From the NCBI RefSeq assembly GCF_020859565.1, contig NZ_JAJHUO010000010.1:1-64000 (forward strand): a DNA stretch of 64,000 nt, read 5' to 3'. Source of the DNA: Saccharothrix luteola (lineage in GTDB: Bacteria; Actinomycetota; Actinomycetes; Mycobacteriales; Pseudonocardiaceae). Every line of letters starts with the position of its first letter. Within the stretch, counting starts at the first letter, position 1. The translations under genes and the position numbers were made by a program. This document shows, piece by piece, positions 16,407 to 26,459 of this stretch. Under the pieces are notes generated by a model that had not been told where the DNA came from, ran no database searches, and worked only from the letters and a program-made list of their open reading frames with translations.

Positions 16407-18221
16407 TCAGCCCAGCGCGGCCAGGAAGCGGGCCGAGGCGTCGACCGCGGGTGCGGAGCTGTTCGTGCCCAGGAGCAGGGTCGCGAACGCGATGTCGCCG
16501 CGGTAGCCGACGAACCAGCCGTGCGAGTTCGTGCCGTCGCCGAACTGCGCCGTGCCCGTCTTGCCCCGCACGTCCCCGTAGGGCTTGAGCTGCGGCGCGG
16601 TGCCGGTGTCGACCACTTCCCGCATCATCGCCCGCAACGGCTCCAGCACGGCGGGCGCCGGTGGGGTCGGGGTGTGGTCCACCTTCGTCTCCCGGCCCTT
16701 CAGCAGCGTGGGCACCGGCATCTTGCCCGTCGCCGTCGTCGCCGCCACCAGGGCCATGCCGAACGGGCTCGCCAGCAGCTTGCCCTGGCCGAACCCGTCC
16801 TCCGCCCGCTCCACCACGTCGGTGGCGGGCGGCACGGAGCCGGTGATCGTGGTGATCGCCGGGATCTCGAAGTCGACCCCGAGGCCGAACGAGTCCGCCG
16901 CCTTGGTCAGCGCGTCCGGCGCCATCCCGGCCGCGAGCTGCGCGAACGTCGTGTTGCACGAGAACGCGAACGCCGAGTGCAGCGGGATCGTGCCCTTGTC
17001 GAACTCGTGGTCGTTCGGCACGACCCGGCGACCGTCGATCACCGCCTTGCCAGGGCACGGCAGCGGGCTGTCCGCCGTCGCCTGCCCGGACGACAGGGCC
17101 GCCGCCGCCGTCACGATCTTGAACGTCGACCCCGGCGGGTAACGGCCGCTCAGCGCCATCGGGCCCTCGGCGTCGGCCGGCTCGTTCTGCGCCACCGCCA
17201 GGATGTCGCCGGTCGACGCCTGCAACGCCACCAGCATCGCGGCCTGCGGCACGGGCTCCAGCGCGTCCTCCGCCGCCACCTGCACGCCCCGGCTCAACGC
17301 GGTCGAGATCGCCTGCGCCGGCTCCGGCGCCTGCTCGTGCAGCGTCTCCACCTCGTCACCGGCCGCGTTCACCGTGTAGACGCGCAGCCCGGCCTTGCCC
17401 GCGATCTCCTCCTCCACCGCCTTGCGCACGGCGGGCAGCACCTGCGAGCCGAACGTGCGCGACGGCGCCAGCAGGCTCGTCTGCGTGGTGAACCGCACCC
17501 CCGGCAGCTCGTAGATCGCGGCCTTCACGGTCCGGTAGTCCGCGTCGCGCAGCGCGGCCACCTGGTAGACCTGCCCGGCGGGCACCTTCGACACCCCGTC
17601 CATGATCGCCGGCTGGGTGATCGAGGGGTCGATCGGCGTCAGCGCCGCGGCCAGCGCACCGGCCACCGCGTTGACGTCACCGGCCTCCTGGGCGTTGAGC
17701 AGGATCGACACGACCTGCTCCGGCGCGAGCAGGGGCGTGCCGTCCCGGTCCAGCACGGGCGCCAGCGCGGGCTTCACGTCGGCCACGCCGAGCGACTGCT
17801 GCACGGCGAGCTTCGGGTGCACGACCGACGGCGCCCAGTGCACCTTCCAGTCGTCCTCCTCGCGCCGCAGGTCGAACTTCGTCTGGTAGCTCCACGCGTG
17901 GTCGTGCCCGAGGTCCCAGTCCAGCTGCGCGGTCGCGTCGGCGGTGGTCGACTCGCCCGCCGAGCGCACCTGCTCGACCTTCGTGGTCAGGCCCTCGGGC
18001 TTGAGCACCTCGCGGACCTTGCCCAGCACGTCCTTCGCGCCACCCGGGTCGTCGGTCAGGCCGGCCGCGCCGTCGACGTCACCGGCGGCGAGCTTGGCCA
18101 GGAAATCGCCCGCCACCTGGTCCGGACCTGGACGGGACGAGAACAGGCCGCAGCCGCTGACGAGCAGCAGGACCACCCCGGGAAGGACCAAGCGGGACAG
18201 GGACGGCTTGCGCGCGATCAC
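16407..18221 (-). CDS. Class B penicillin-binding lipoprotein (transpeptidase)
   Basis: About 604 residues. It has a lipoprotein signal with lipobox LVSGC (Cys24), an NTF2-like MecA N-terminal domain (about 35-145), a dimerisation-like linker domain, and the penicillin-binding transpeptidase domain. All three catalytic motifs are present: SxxK as STFK (Ser365-Lys368), SxN as SCN (421-423) and KTG (554-556). It crosslinks peptidoglycan stems outside the membrane. It is equivalent by position to the mycobacterial penicillin-binding lipoprotein near mapB. GTG 18221 gives a clean signal peptide (MIARKPSLSR); there is no ribosome-binding site and CATACT sits a few bases upstream, so the mRNA may be leaderless. 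GTG 18254 is the alternative. Confidence 0.9.
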   Translation of the reverse strand: MIARKPSLSRLVLPGVVLLLVSGCGLFSSRPGPDQVAGDFLAKLAAGDVDGAAGLTDDPGGAKDVLGKVREVLKPEGLTTKVEQVRSAGESTTADATAQLDWDLGHDHAWSYQTKFDLRREEDDWKVHWAPSVVHPKLAVQQSLGVADVKPALAPVLDRDGTPLLAPEQVVSILLNAQEAGDVNAVAGALAAALTPIDPSITQPAIMDGVSKVPAGQVYQVAALRDADYRTVKAAIYELPGVRFTTQTSLLAPSRTFGSQVLPAVRKAVEEEIAGKAGLRVYTVNAAGDEVETLHEQAPEPAQAISTALSRGVQVAAEDALEPVPQAAMLVALQASTGDILAVAQNEPADAEGPMALSGRYPPGSTFKIVTAAAALSSGQATADSPLPCPGKAVIDGRRVVPNDHEFDKGTIPLHSAFAFSCNTTFAQLAAGMAPDALTKAADSFGLGVDFEIPAITTITGSVPPATDVVERAEDGFGQGKLLASPFGMALVAATTATGKMPVPTLLKGRETKVDHTPTPPAPAVLEPLRAMMREVVDTGTAPQLKPYGDVRGKTGTAQFGDGTNSHGWFVGYRGDIAFATLLLGTNSSAPAVDASARFLAALG

Positions 18222-18266
18222 GGCGCCGAGTATGCCCGGTGCGGCCGGCCGCACGCCGCGACGGTC

Positions 18267-19121
18267 TCAGAACAGCACGGTCGCGTACTGGCCGACCTGG
18301 GAGAACCCGATCTTGCGGTACGCCGCCTTGGCCACGTCGTTGTAGGAGTTCACGTACAGCGACGCGGTCCGGCCCAGGGTCCTGACCAGGTGTTCGGCCA
18401 CCGCCGCGGTGCCCGCCGCGCCGATGCCGCACCCACGGCGGTCCGGCCGCACCCACACGCCCTGGATCTGGCCGACCTGCGCCGACATGGCCCCGATCTC
18501 GGCCTTGAACACCACGTCGCCGCCCTCGAACCGGGCGAACGCCCGCCCGCCCGCGATCAGCTCGGCCACCCGTGCCCGGTAGGACACGCCGCCGTCCTCG
18601 GCGCACGGGTCGACGCCGACCTCCTCGATGAACATGGCGATCGCGGCGGGCAGGTACCGGTCGAGCTCGTCCGGCCGGACCGGCCGCACGAGCGGGTCCA
18701 GCGGGATCGACGGGCTGCCGCCCAACGCCATCAACGGCTGGTCGGCGCGCACCTCGCGGGCCGGTCCCCAGTCCGGGGACAGCTCCTCCCACAGGCCGAG
18801 CACCTGCTCGGCGGGCCCGACCAGCGACGAGCACATGCGGCCCCGGCGGCGGGCGCGGTCGGCGAAGCCGCGCAGCGCCTGCGCGTTGCCGCGCAGCGGG
18901 ATGAGGTTCGGACCGGCGAAGCACAGCGCGTCGACCCGGCCGCCGCGCAGCGACCGGTGGTCGTACGCCCACACCTCGCCGCCGAGCCGCCACGGGTCGA
19001 GACCCGCGACCTCGACCCGTGCGGCGACCATGCAGGACGCCACCGGGTCGGCCGCGAGCACGGCGAGAACCTCGGTCAGGTCCCGCTCGTCGAGCAAGCG
19101 CGCGCCAGCCAACCTCAGCAC
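18267..19121 (-). CDS. GNAT-family acetyltransferase with DUF4081 N-terminus
   Basis: A 284-residue protein. The N-terminal half (about 1-130) is the actinobacterial DUF4081-type domain. The C-terminal half is a GNAT fold with the acetyl-CoA segment VWVRPDRRGCGIGAAGTAAVAEH and a final beta-strand region YVNSYNDVAKAAYRKIGF. The acceptor is unknown. The gene keeps its position next to ispG as in mycobacteria, which points to a housekeeping role. ATG 19121 is the start. Confidence 0.85.
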   Translation of the reverse strand: MLRLAGARLLDERDLTEVLAVLAADPVASCMVAARVEVAGLDPWRLGGEVWAYDHRSLRGGRVDALCFAGPNLIPLRGNAQALRGFADRARRRGRMCSSLVGPAEQVLGLWEELSPDWGPAREVRADQPLMALGGSPSIPLDPLVRPVRPDELDRYLPAAIAMFIEEVGVDPCAEDGGVSYRARVAELIAGGRAFARFEGGDVVFKAEIGAMSAQVGQIQGVWVRPDRRGCGIGAAGTAAVAEHLVRTLGRTASLYVNSYNDVAKAAYRKIGFSQVGQYATVLF

Positions 19122-19203
19122 GCCGTCAAGCCTGCCAGATCGACGGCGTTACCCGCGCGTCCGCCACCCGCTCAGCCGACTGCCGGCCCACTCCCGGCCG
19201 CCC

Positions 19204-20361
19204 TCAGCCGACCGTGACGACCGGTTCGCCGCCCTCGGCGGTCTCGCCCATCTCCTCGGCGATCCGCATCGCCTCTTCGATCAGGGTCTCCACGATCTGG
19301 TGCTCCGGCACGGTCTTGACGACCTTGCCCTTCACGAAGATCTGACCCTTGCCGTTGCCCGAGGCGACACCGAGGTCGGCCTCGCGCGCCTCACCGGGCC
19401 CGTTCACCACGCAGCCCATCACGGCGACCCGCAGCGGCACCTCCATGCCCTCCAGACCGGCCGTGACCTGCTCCGCCAACGTGTAGACGTCGACCTGGGC
19501 GCGACCGCAGGACGGGCACGACACGATCTCCAGCTTGCGCGGGCGCAGGTTGAGCGACTGGAGGATCTGGTGCCCGACCTTCACCTCCTCGACCGGGGGA
19601 GCCGACAGCGAGACGCGGATCGTGTCGCCGATGCCCTGCCGCAACAACGCGCCGAAGGCCACCGCCGACTTGATCGTGCCCTGGAACGCCGGGCCCGCCT
19701 CCGTCACGCCCAGGTGCAACGGGTAGTCGCACTGCTCGGCCAGCAGCTCGTACGCCCGGATCATCACCACCGGGTCGTTGTGCTTCACCGAGATCTTCAA
19801 GTCGTGGAAGTCGTGCTCGGCGAACAACGACGCCTCCCACAGCGCCGACTCCGCCAGCGCCTCGGGCGTCGCCTTGCCGTACTTCGCCATCAACCGCGGG
19901 TCCAACGACCCCGCGTTCACACCGATCCGGATCGGCGTGCCGTGGTCCCGGGCCGCCGCCGCGATCTCCTTGACCTTGTCGTCGAACTTCTTGATGTTCC
20001 CGGGGTTCACCCGCACCGCCGCGCACCCGGCCTCGATCGCCGCGAACACGTACTTCGGCTGGAAGTGGATGTCCGCGATCACCGGGATCTGCGACTTCTT
20101 CGCGATCGCCGCCAGCGCGTCCGCGTCGTCCTGCGACGGGCACGCCACCCGCACGATGTCGCAGCCCGCCGCCGTCAGCTCCGCGATCTGCTGGAGCGTG
20201 GCGTTCACGTCCGCCGTCACCGTGGTCGTCATGGACTGCACCGAGACGGGGAACTCACTGCCGACACCGACCGAACCCACCATGAGCTGGCGGGTCTTGC
20301 GCCGCTCCGACAACACCGGAGGAGGCATCGCCGGCAGGCCGAGCATGACGCCGTCACTCAT
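19204..20361 (-). CDS. ispG: 4-hydroxy-3-methylbut-2-enyl diphosphate synthase
   Basis: A 385-residue iron-sulfur enzyme of the non-mevalonate (MEP) isoprenoid pathway that converts methylerythritol cyclodiphosphate to HMBPP. The N-terminal TIM barrel starts near residue 30. The C-terminal domain carries the 4Fe-4S ligands Cys282, Cys285 (SCPSCGRAQ) and Cys317 ([10 protein letters not shown]) plus Glu324. It forms a set with the rip1-like protease and dxr, starting 23 bases after the protease stop, so the three are probably one operon. Confidence 0.95.
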   Translation of the reverse strand: MSDGVMLGLPAMPPPVLSERRKTRQLMVGSVGVGSEFPVSVQSMTTTVTADVNATLQQIAELTAAGCDIVRVACPSQDDADALAAIAKKSQIPVIADIHFQPKYVFAAIEAGCAAVRVNPGNIKKFDDKVKEIAAAARDHGTPIRIGVNAGSLDPRLMAKYGKATPEALAESALWEASLFAEHDFHDLKISVKHNDPVVMIRAYELLAEQCDYPLHLGVTEAGPAFQGTIKSAVAFGALLRQGIGDTIRVSLSAPPVEEVKVGHQILQSLNLRPRKLEIVSCPSCGRAQVDVYTLAEQVTAGLEGMEVPLRVAVMGCVVNGPGEAREADLGVASGNGKGQIFVKGKVVKTVPEHQIVETLIEEAMRIAEEMGETAEGGEPVVTVG

Positions 20362-20384
20362 GAACTACGCACCTCTCACTGTGA

Positions 20385-21581
20385 TCACTGGAAGAGCTTG
20401 ATCGGGTTGACGATGTCCGCGGTGATCGTCAGCAGCGTGACCGATCCGCCGACGAAGATCACGAAGTAGGTCAGCGGCAACAGTCGCAGGTAGTTGACCG
20501 GTGCGCCATCCGGAAGGCCGCGCAGCTTCCGGATCCAGTTTCGCACCCGTTCGTACAGGTTGACGGCGATGTGACCACCGTCAAGCGGCAGCAGCGGCAG
20601 GAGGTTGAACACACCCACGAAGAAGTTCAGACCCGCCAGCATCAGCCAGAACAGCTGCCACAGGCCCCGGTCGACCGCCTCGCCGCCGAGCCTGCTCGCG
20701 CCGACCACGCTGACCGGGCTGTCGATGTCGCGCTCGCCGCCGCCGATGGCCTCGATCACGGCCGGGATCTTCTTCGGGAAGTTGATCAGGCCGCGCCAGG
20801 TGTTCTCGAACATCGTGCCGGTGAACTGGGTCGCGCCGCCGATCGCGGTGAACGCGTTGTACTCGAAGTTGCGCTGCTGGATGACGCCGATCGCGCCGAC
20901 CTGCTCCTTGTAGCGCGTGCCGTCCTTGCGCTCCATCTCGCGCTCGACGCGGGCGACGTCGGCGGTGAGGGTCAGCTCTTCGCCGTCGCGGAGCACCTTG
21001 AACTCCGTCGTGCCGGTCCGCTCGCGCGTCTTCGTCAGCACGTCTGCCCAGGTGGGCGTGGCCGCGCCCGCCACGGCCACGATCTCGTCGCCCGCCTGGA
21101 AGCCCGCGTCCTTGGCCGGCGACGGCGCACCGGGCGCGCACTCGGCGTCGGTGCTGCTCTGCACGCACGGCGCGACCTCGGCGATGAGCGCGCTGTCCCG
21201 CAGGTTCGGGATGCCCATGGTGAAGGCCATGAAGTACAGGATGATGAAGCCCACGATGAAGTGGGTAATGGAGCCCGCGGACAGGACCACCACGCGCTTC
21301 CAGGTCTTCTGCCGGTTGAACGCGCGGTGCCGGTCCTCGGGCGCGACCTCCTCCAGCGCGGTCATGCCGGTGATCTCGCAGAAGCCGCCCGCCGGGATCG
21401 CCTTGAGGCCGTACTCGGTCTCACCGCGGCGGAAGGACCAGATCTTCGGCCCGAACCCGATGAAGTACCGGGTCACCTTCATCCCGAACATCTTCGCGGT
21501 GGCCAGGTGGCCGAGCTCGTGCAGCGCGATCGAGATGCCGATGAGCAGGGCGAACAGCAGAATGCCCAGGAAAACGAGCAC
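20385..21581 (-). CDS. rip1: Site-2 intramembrane metalloprotease (Rip1/RseP family)
   Basis: A 398-residue membrane zinc protease with a PDZ domain. The catalytic HELGH (His21, Glu22, His25) is in the first helix, the PDZ domain occupies roughly 120-230, and the third metal ligand is in the LPLDGGH segment near the C-terminal helices. In mycobacteria Rip1 cuts anti-sigma factors and other membrane proteins in envelope stress. GTG 21581 follows GGAAGGGA at good spacing; a longer open frame would run into dxr. It sits between ispG and dxr, as in mycobacteria. Confidence 0.93.
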   Translation of the reverse strand: MLVFLGILLFALLIGISIALHELGHLATAKMFGMKVTRYFIGFGPKIWSFRRGETEYGLKAIPAGGFCEITGMTALEEVAPEDRHRAFNRQKTWKRVVVLSAGSITHFIVGFIILYFMAFTMGIPNLRDSALIAEVAPCVQSSTDAECAPGAPSPAKDAGFQAGDEIVAVAGAATPTWADVLTKTRERTGTTEFKVLRDGEELTLTADVARVEREMERKDGTRYKEQVGAIGVIQQRNFEYNAFTAIGGATQFTGTMFENTWRGLINFPKKIPAVIEAIGGGERDIDSPVSVVGASRLGGEAVDRGLWQLFWLMLAGLNFFVGVFNLLPLLPLDGGHIAVNLYERVRNWIRKLRGLPDGAPVNYLRLLPLTYFVIFVGGSVTLLTITADIVNPIKLFQ

Positions 21582-21582
21582 G

Positions 21583-22803
21583 TCAGTCCCTTCCAGACCC
21601 CACCGAAGTGGCCACGAGTTCCCGCGCCCGCGCCCGGGCCCATTGCTCCGCCGCGAGGACTTCGTCGACGTCGACCGGCTCGTGCGCCCAGCCGTCCGCC
21701 TCCGCGAGCACTCCCGCCACAGTGTCCACGATGGAGGTGAACGAGGTGCCGCCGCCGAGGAAGACCGCGACCGCTTCCTCGTTCGCCGCGTTGTAGATCG
21801 CGGGCAGGCAGCCACCGCCGGAGCCCGCCTGCCTGGCCAGCCTCACCGCCGGGAACGTCTCGTCGTCCAGCGGCTCGAACGTCCACGCCGTCGCCACGTC
21901 GAAAGTACACGCGGCGGCGGCGCCGGGGATCCGGTCGGGCCAGCCCAGCGCCAGCGCGATCGGCAGCTTCATGTCCGGTGGGCTGGCCTGGGCGAGCGTG
22001 GAGCCGTCGGTGAAGGTGACCATCGAGTGCACGACCGACTGCGGGTGCACGACCACGTCGATGCGGTCGTAGGGCACGCCGAACAGCAGCTGCGCCTCGA
22101 TCAGCTCCAGCCCCTTGTTGACCAGGGTGGACGAGTTGACGGTGATGACGGGCCCCATCGACCACGTGGGGTGCGCCATGGCCTCACGCGCGGTGACGTC
22201 GGCGAGGTCCGCGCGGGTGCGACCGCGGAACGGGCCGCCGGAGGCGGTGAGGACGAGCTTGGCCACCTCGTCGGGCCGACCGCCGCGCAGGCACTGGGCC
22301 AGCGCGGAGTGCTCGGAGTCGACCGGCACGATCTGGCCCGGCTTGGCCGCCTTGAGCACGAGCGGACCGCCCGCGATCAGCGATTCCTTGTTGGCCAGGG
22401 CGAGCGTCGCGCCCGCCTTGAGCGCGTGCAGCGTCGGCGCCAGGCCGATCGAGCCGGTGATGCCGTTGAGCACCACGTCGGCGGGGGTGGAGTCGACCAG
22501 GTCGGTCATCGCGGTCGGGCCGGCCAGGATGCGCGGCAGCTTGAACGCGCCCTGCGCGTAGCCCCGCTTCTGCGCCTCGGCGTAGAGGGCGAGCGTGACG
22601 TCCTCGACCGCGGTGGCCCGGGCGACGGCCACGGCCTGGACCCCGAACTCGACGGCCTGCGCGGCGAGGGCGGCCGGGTCCGCGCCGCCGGCGGCCAGTC
22701 CGACCACGGTGAACCGGTCGCGGTTGGCGGCGATGACGTCGAGGGCCTGGGTGCCGACCGACCCGGTCGACCCGAGTACCAGGACCGTGCGTGGTGTGCT
22801 CAT
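21583..22803 (-). CDS. dxr: 1-deoxy-D-xylulose-5-phosphate reductoisomerase
   Basis: A 406-residue NADPH-dependent enzyme for the second step of the MEP pathway. The nucleotide-binding motif is [10 protein letters not shown] near 10-19. Substrate and metal residues are in [26 protein letters not shown] and [10 protein letters not shown], and the C-terminal half has [15 protein letters not shown] 22803 sits right at the family N-terminus; the ribosome-binding site is weak and a GTG one codon upstream is possible. It is followed two bases later by the rip1 start, so the two are tightly coupled. Confidence 0.95.
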   Translation of the reverse strand: MSTPRTVLVLGSTGSVGTQALDVIAANRDRFTVVGLAAGGADPAALAAQAVEFGVQAVAVARATAVEDVTLALYAEAQKRGYAQGAFKLPRILAGPTAMTDLVDSTPADVVLNGITGSIGLAPTLHALKAGATLALANKESLIAGGPLVLKAAKPGQIVPVDSEHSALAQCLRGGRPDEVAKLVLTASGGPFRGRTRADLADVTAREAMAHPTWSMGPVITVNSSTLVNKGLELIEAQLLFGVPYDRIDVVVHPQSVVHSMVTFTDGSTLAQASPPDMKLPIALALGWPDRIPGAAAACTFDVATAWTFEPLDDETFPAVRLARQAGSGGGCLPAIYNAANEEAVAVFLGGGTSFTSIVDTVAGVLAEADGWAHEPVDVDEVLAAEQWARARARELVATSVGSGRD

Positions 22804-22958
22804 CACCGACCATTGTTCCCGAGCCGTCCTGATAGCCCGCACAGCGGTACTTCGATAACAGAACGGTAACAGGGGCGTGGTCTCACTCGAACGTGGGCAT
22901 TCCTCGATCAAGCGCCCGACGGATCCGCCCGTCGCGGCCATCAGGAAGGAGAGCCCCC

Positions 22959-23234
22959 GTGGGCATCTTGGGTTGGATCGTCCTCGGCCTCATCGCGGGT
23001 GCCATCGCCAAGGCCATCATGCCAGGTCGGGACCCCGGCGGCATCATCATCACGATGCTGCTCGGCATTGTCGGCGCCATCATCGGCGGTTTCGTCGGCC
23101 AGGCCATCTTCGGGACCAACATCAACACGTTCTTCGACCTGAGCACTTGGCTGCTCGCCATCCTCGGCTCGCTGATCGTGCTGGGCGTGTACCGGATGGT
23201 GACCGGCAACCGCGGCAACCGTGCCCGGGCATGA
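22959..23234 (+). CDS. GlsB/YeaQ/YmgE family small membrane protein
   Basis: A 91-residue protein with three hydrophobic segments. The signature [19 protein letters not shown] is at the N-terminus, [17 protein letters not shown] is in the middle and a last helix ends near 80. Relatives are transglycosylase-associated stress proteins of the membrane; the biochemical role is unknown. GTG 22959 follows AGGAAGGAGAG, a strong ribosome-binding site. It is divergent from dxr and convergent with the response regulator. Confidence 0.85.
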   Translation: MGILGWIVLGLIAGAIAKAIMPGRDPGGIIITMLLGIVGAIIGGFVGQAIFGTNINTFFDLSTWLLAILGSLIVLGVYRMVTGNRGNRARA

Positions 23235-23260
23235 CGACGCTCGGAGCAGATGACCACTCC

Positions 23261-23296
23261 GGGTGTGCCCCGTCGAGAAATCGGCGGGGCACACCC
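23261..23296. terminator. Bidirectional terminator hairpin
   Basis: GGGTGTGCCCCG (23261-23272) pairs perfectly with CGGGGCACACCC (23285-23296) across a 12-base loop. It lies between the convergent stop codons of the GlsB-like gene and the response regulator, so it can end both transcripts. Confidence 0.8.
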
Positions 23297-23306
23297 ATGT
23301 CACCAC

Positions 23307-23957
23307 CTAGTTCGCCAGTCCCGCGTCGCGCGCCAGCAACGCCGCCTGCACCCGGTTCGTGAGCCCGAGCTTGGCCAACAGCCTGCTCACGTAGGTCTTC
23401 ACGGTCGCCTCGCTCATGTGCAGCCGCTGCCCGACGTCGGCGTTCGACATCCCCAGCCCGAGCAGGGCCAGCACCTCGACCTCGCGTTCGGTCAGCCCTT
23501 CGACCTGGCGCATCGCCTCCTGTCGGCGCGGCTGACCCACCTGCGCGACCATGCCCACCACCCGGCTCGTCACCATGGGTGACAGGTAGGCCTCGCCCGA
23601 GTGAACGGCGCGCACGGCGCGTAGCAGCTCTTCCGGGGCGGAGTCCTTCAGCAGGAACCCGGCGGCGCCGTCGGACAGCGCCCGGACGATGTTGTCGTCC
23701 TCGCCGAACGTGGTGAGCATCACCACCCGCACCGAAGGCGCGACGCTCCGCAGCTCGCGTGCGGCGGCCAGGCCGTCCAGGCGGGGCATCCGGATGTCGA
23801 GCACGGCGACGTCCACCCGCCGTTCCAGGGCGATGCGGACCGCTTCCCGCCCGTCACCGGCCTCGGCGACCAGTTCGATGTCTTCGGCGGTGCCGAGGAT
23901 GGCCTTGATGCCCGCGCGCATCAGCGGCTCGTCGTCGGCGATGAGGACCCGGATCAC
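23307..23957 (-). CDS. LuxR-type (NarL family) response regulator
   Basis: A 216-residue regulator. The receiver domain has acidic ADDE at 7-10, phospho-acceptor Asp54 in AVLDIRMP, and the conserved LLKDS lysine. The C-terminal LuxR helix-turn-helix (about 152-212) has LTEREVEVLALLGLGMSNADVGQRL. It is phosphorylated by the kinase encoded immediately upstream. GTG 23957 is chosen because AGGAG lies 8 bases upstream; a GTG two codons earlier is too close. The start comes two bases after the kinase stop, so the pair is co-translated. Confidence 0.9.
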   Translation of the reverse strand: MIRVLIADDEPLMRAGIKAILGTAEDIELVAEAGDGREAVRIALERRVDVAVLDIRMPRLDGLAAARELRSVAPSVRVVMLTTFGEDDNIVRALSDGAAGFLLKDSAPEELLRAVRAVHSGEAYLSPMVTSRVVGMVAQVGQPRRQEAMRQVEGLTEREVEVLALLGLGMSNADVGQRLHMSEATVKTYVSRLLAKLGLTNRVQAALLARDAGLAN

Positions 23958-23959
23958 TG

Positions 23960-25594
23960 TCACAACTCCTGCAAGTGGGTGTTCTTCTCGACCAGCGTGC
24001 CGTCGGCGAAGCAGAACCGCACGATCTTGGTCGCCCGCGAGGAGTAGGTCTGCACGTCGGCCACGCGGTACTCGCACCGCGTTCCGGCGGGTTCGGGTTC
24101 GGCGTCGGAGTTGAGGTCGCCCAGCGGCGGCTCGGCCCCGCCCGGCAGCTTGGCCATCACCTCCGCCTCCGACTGCCCGACCGACACCGAGTCGTACAAC
24201 TCCTCCGACACCACCTTGGTGACGGGCTGTGACCCGATCCACGTGTAGCCGCCGACGACCACCAGCACCACGATCCCGGCCAGCACGATCGAGCCGACGC
24301 CCGCCCACTTGCGGATGCCGGTGGGCTTGGCGGGTTCGGGCTGCTCCTCGTCGGACGGCTCGTCGCCCGCCGCGGCGGTGTCCTCGTACGGCAGCACGGC
24401 CGCGATGCGGAACCCGCCGGCCGGCAGCTCGCCCACGTGCAGCATGCCGCCCGCCAGCCGCACCCGCTCGCCGAGCCCGATCAGGCCGAAGCCGCCACCG
24501 CTGGGCAGCCTGGTCCGGGGCGGGTTGTTGCGCACCTCCACCACCAGCGCGTCCGGCTCGTACTTCACGGTCACCTGCACGCTCGCGCCCGGCGCGTGCT
24601 TGTTGGCGTTGGTCAGGCCCTCCTGGGCGATGCGGTACGCGGCGTGGCTGACCTTCGCGGGCAGCGGCACGGGCTGGCCGCCGCGGACCAGGCTGACCCG
24701 CACGCCTGCCCGCCGCGCGCCGTCGACCAGCTCGTCGATCGCGTCCACCGTCCGGCGCACCTGGTCCTCGTCCGGCTCCTCGTCGCGCCGCAGCACGCCG
24801 ATGACGCCGCGCAGCTCCTCCATCGCGGTGAGGGCCGCGCTGCGCAGCACCTGCACGGCCTCGCGCTGGCGTTCGCCGAGCCCGGTGTCCATGGTCAGCG
24901 CGCCCGCGTGCACGGAGATGAGGCTGAGCCGGTGGCCGAGGCTGTCGTGCATGTCCTGCGCGATCCGGTTGCGCTCGCGCAGCCGCACCTGGCGCGACAC
25001 CATCCGCCGCTCGCGCACCACCCGTTCCTCGCGTTCCTGCAACGCCGCGACCAGCGCGTTGCGCTGCGCGACGTACCGGCCGACCAGGAACGGCAGCGCC
25101 ACGACCATGCAGTAGACGGTCAGCATCACCCACTGGCCGAACGGCCCGGACAGGCCGGGCGCGGACACGCCCCACGCGAACATGTGCAGCGCGAGCGCGA
25201 GGACGGCGGTGAGCAGCGAGCGCTGCCACGGCGCGATCCGGTAGCCGGCGGCGTAGGAGAGCATCACCACCAGCGCGATCCCGCCGTGCTCGGAGCTGAA
25301 GACGACCCACGTGGCCGCCAGCAGGGCCAGCGCGGGGAACAGCAGCCTGGACAGGTAGATGACCACGTACCCGGCGCCCAGGGCGATCATCGCCCAGCCG
25401 GACGCCCGCCAGTCGCCCGAGACCCAGCCGGGGAACACGTCCAGGCCGAGGAACACGACGACGGCCAGCACCTCGCGCCCGACGCGCCAGGGCGTGACCT
25501 GGCCGAGGCGTTCGGCGTGGGCGCGCAGGAACGCGGCGGGCGCCGCCCGGAGATCCGGCAGGGCGGGCCGGAGCCGCTGAACGACAGACGTCAC
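23960..25594 (-). CDS. Sensor histidine kinase with C-terminal outside domain
   Basis: A 544-residue kinase of the HisKA_3 (NarL partner) type. About five membrane helices lie at 42-170. The phospho-acceptor His216 is in AQDMHDSLGHRLSLI, the HATPase N box is EGLTNANKHA near 325-334, and a G box is at 367-375. After the ATPase domain the chain continues through an acidic linker, another membrane helix at about 432-450 and some 94 residues predicted outside the cell, with two Cys and a VSVGQSEAEVMAKLPG stretch resembling small OmlA/SmpA-like folds. A kinase with a membrane helix and outer domain after the catalytic core is unusual. GTG 25594 has no obvious ribosome-binding site. Confidence 0.85.
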   Translation of the reverse strand: MTSVVQRLRPALPDLRAAPAAFLRAHAERLGQVTPWRVGREVLAVVVFLGLDVFPGWVSGDWRASGWAMIALGAGYVVIYLSRLLFPALALLAATWVVFSSEHGGIALVVMLSYAAGYRIAPWQRSLLTAVLALALHMFAWGVSAPGLSGPFGQWVMLTVYCMVVALPFLVGRYVAQRNALVAALQEREERVVRERRMVSRQVRLRERNRIAQDMHDSLGHRLSLISVHAGALTMDTGLGERQREAVQVLRSAALTAMEELRGVIGVLRRDEEPDEDQVRRTVDAIDELVDGARRAGVRVSLVRGGQPVPLPAKVSHAAYRIAQEGLTNANKHAPGASVQVTVKYEPDALVVEVRNNPPRTRLPSGGGFGLIGLGERVRLAGGMLHVGELPAGGFRIAAVLPYEDTAAAGDEPSDEEQPEPAKPTGIRKWAGVGSIVLAGIVVLVVVGGYTWIGSQPVTKVVSEELYDSVSVGQSEAEVMAKLPGGAEPPLGDLNSDAEPEPAGTRCEYRVADVQTYSSRATKIVRFCFADGTLVEKNTHLQEL

Positions 25595-25634
25595 AGGGGA
25601 CCACGGTAAAGAACGAGCCGCCGGACGGCCGCGT

Positions 25635-26459
25635 TCATTGGTCTCGACCGCCTCCGACGAAAGTTGACGCAGGTGACGCGCGGCGGGCCCGCCAGGCGAC
25701 CACGAGCACGCCGGCGATCAGCAGCGCCGCGCTCACCGCCACCATCACCGTCGACAGCGCGACGATCTCCGGCGACACGCCCCGGCGGCCGGCCTGGGCG
25801 TACACGAACACCGGCAGCGTGGTCGAGCCCACGCCGGTCAGGTAGCTGGAGGTCACCACGTCGTCGAACGACAGCAGGAACGCGAACGCCGCGCCCGCCG
25901 CCACCGCGGGCGCGACCAGCGGCAACGTGACCGTGCGGAACGCCACCAGCGGGCTCGCGCCGAGGTCGGCGGCGGCCTCTTCGAGCCGGTGGTCCATGCC
26001 CGCCACCCGCGACCGCACCACGACCACCACGAAGCTCACCGAGAACGCGACGTGCGCGGCCAGCAGCGCGCCGAACCCGAGCGGGATGCCCGCGAGCTTC
26101 ACGCAGAACCCCAGCAACGCCACCCCCAGCACCACCTCGGGCACCACCAGCGGCAGGCTCAACAGCACCGTCCACGCGCCCCGGCCGGGGAACGCCCGCC
26201 GCAGGCCGAACGCGGCCAGCGTGCCGACGGCCGTGGCGACGACGGCGCTCGTCACCGCCAGCCGCAGGCTCAGCCCGAGCGCGTCGAGCACCCGCGAGTC
26301 GCCGAACAGCGCCACGTACCAGCGGACCGACAGGCCGGTGAGGCGGCTCAGCGACCGCGAGTCGTTGAAGGACACCAGCGCCAGCCACACGATCGGCGCG
26401 TAGAGGAACGCGAACACCAGCGCGGCGACGCCGCCCAGCGCCCACGGGCGGCGGTTCAC
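25635..26459 (-). CDS. potC: Polyamine-type ABC transporter permease (PotC-like)
   Basis: A 274-residue membrane permease with six helices. The family EAA loop is EEAAADLGASPLVAFRTVTLPLVAP, the site that contacts the ATPase. SFDDVVTSSYLTG is typical of PotC-type subunits for spermidine/putrescine and related cations. GTG 26459 overlaps the TGA of the preceding permease gene as GTGA. It is the last gene of a potA-D-B-C-ordered operon. Confidence 0.87.
   Translation of the reverse strand: MNRRPWALGGVAALVFAFLYAPIVWLALVSFNDSRSLSRLTGLSVRWYVALFGDSRVLDALGLSLRLAVTSAVVATAVGTLAAFGLRRAFPGRGAWTVLLSLPLVVPEVVLGVALLGFCVKLAGIPLGFGALLAAHVAFSVSFVVVVVRSRVAGMDHRLEEAAADLGASPLVAFRTVTLPLVAPAVAAGAAFAFLLSFDDVVTSSYLTGVGSTTLPVFVYAQAGRRGVSPEIVALSTVMVAVSAALLIAGVLVVAWRARRASPASTFVGGGRDQ

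Noticed and set aside
15936..19217. A plus-strand open frame of over 1,000 codons opposite map, the penicillin-binding protein and GNAT genes
   Set aside because: It is Arg/His/Gln-rich, runs antisense through three well-recognised genes, and has no family features; such frames arise from third-position GC bias.
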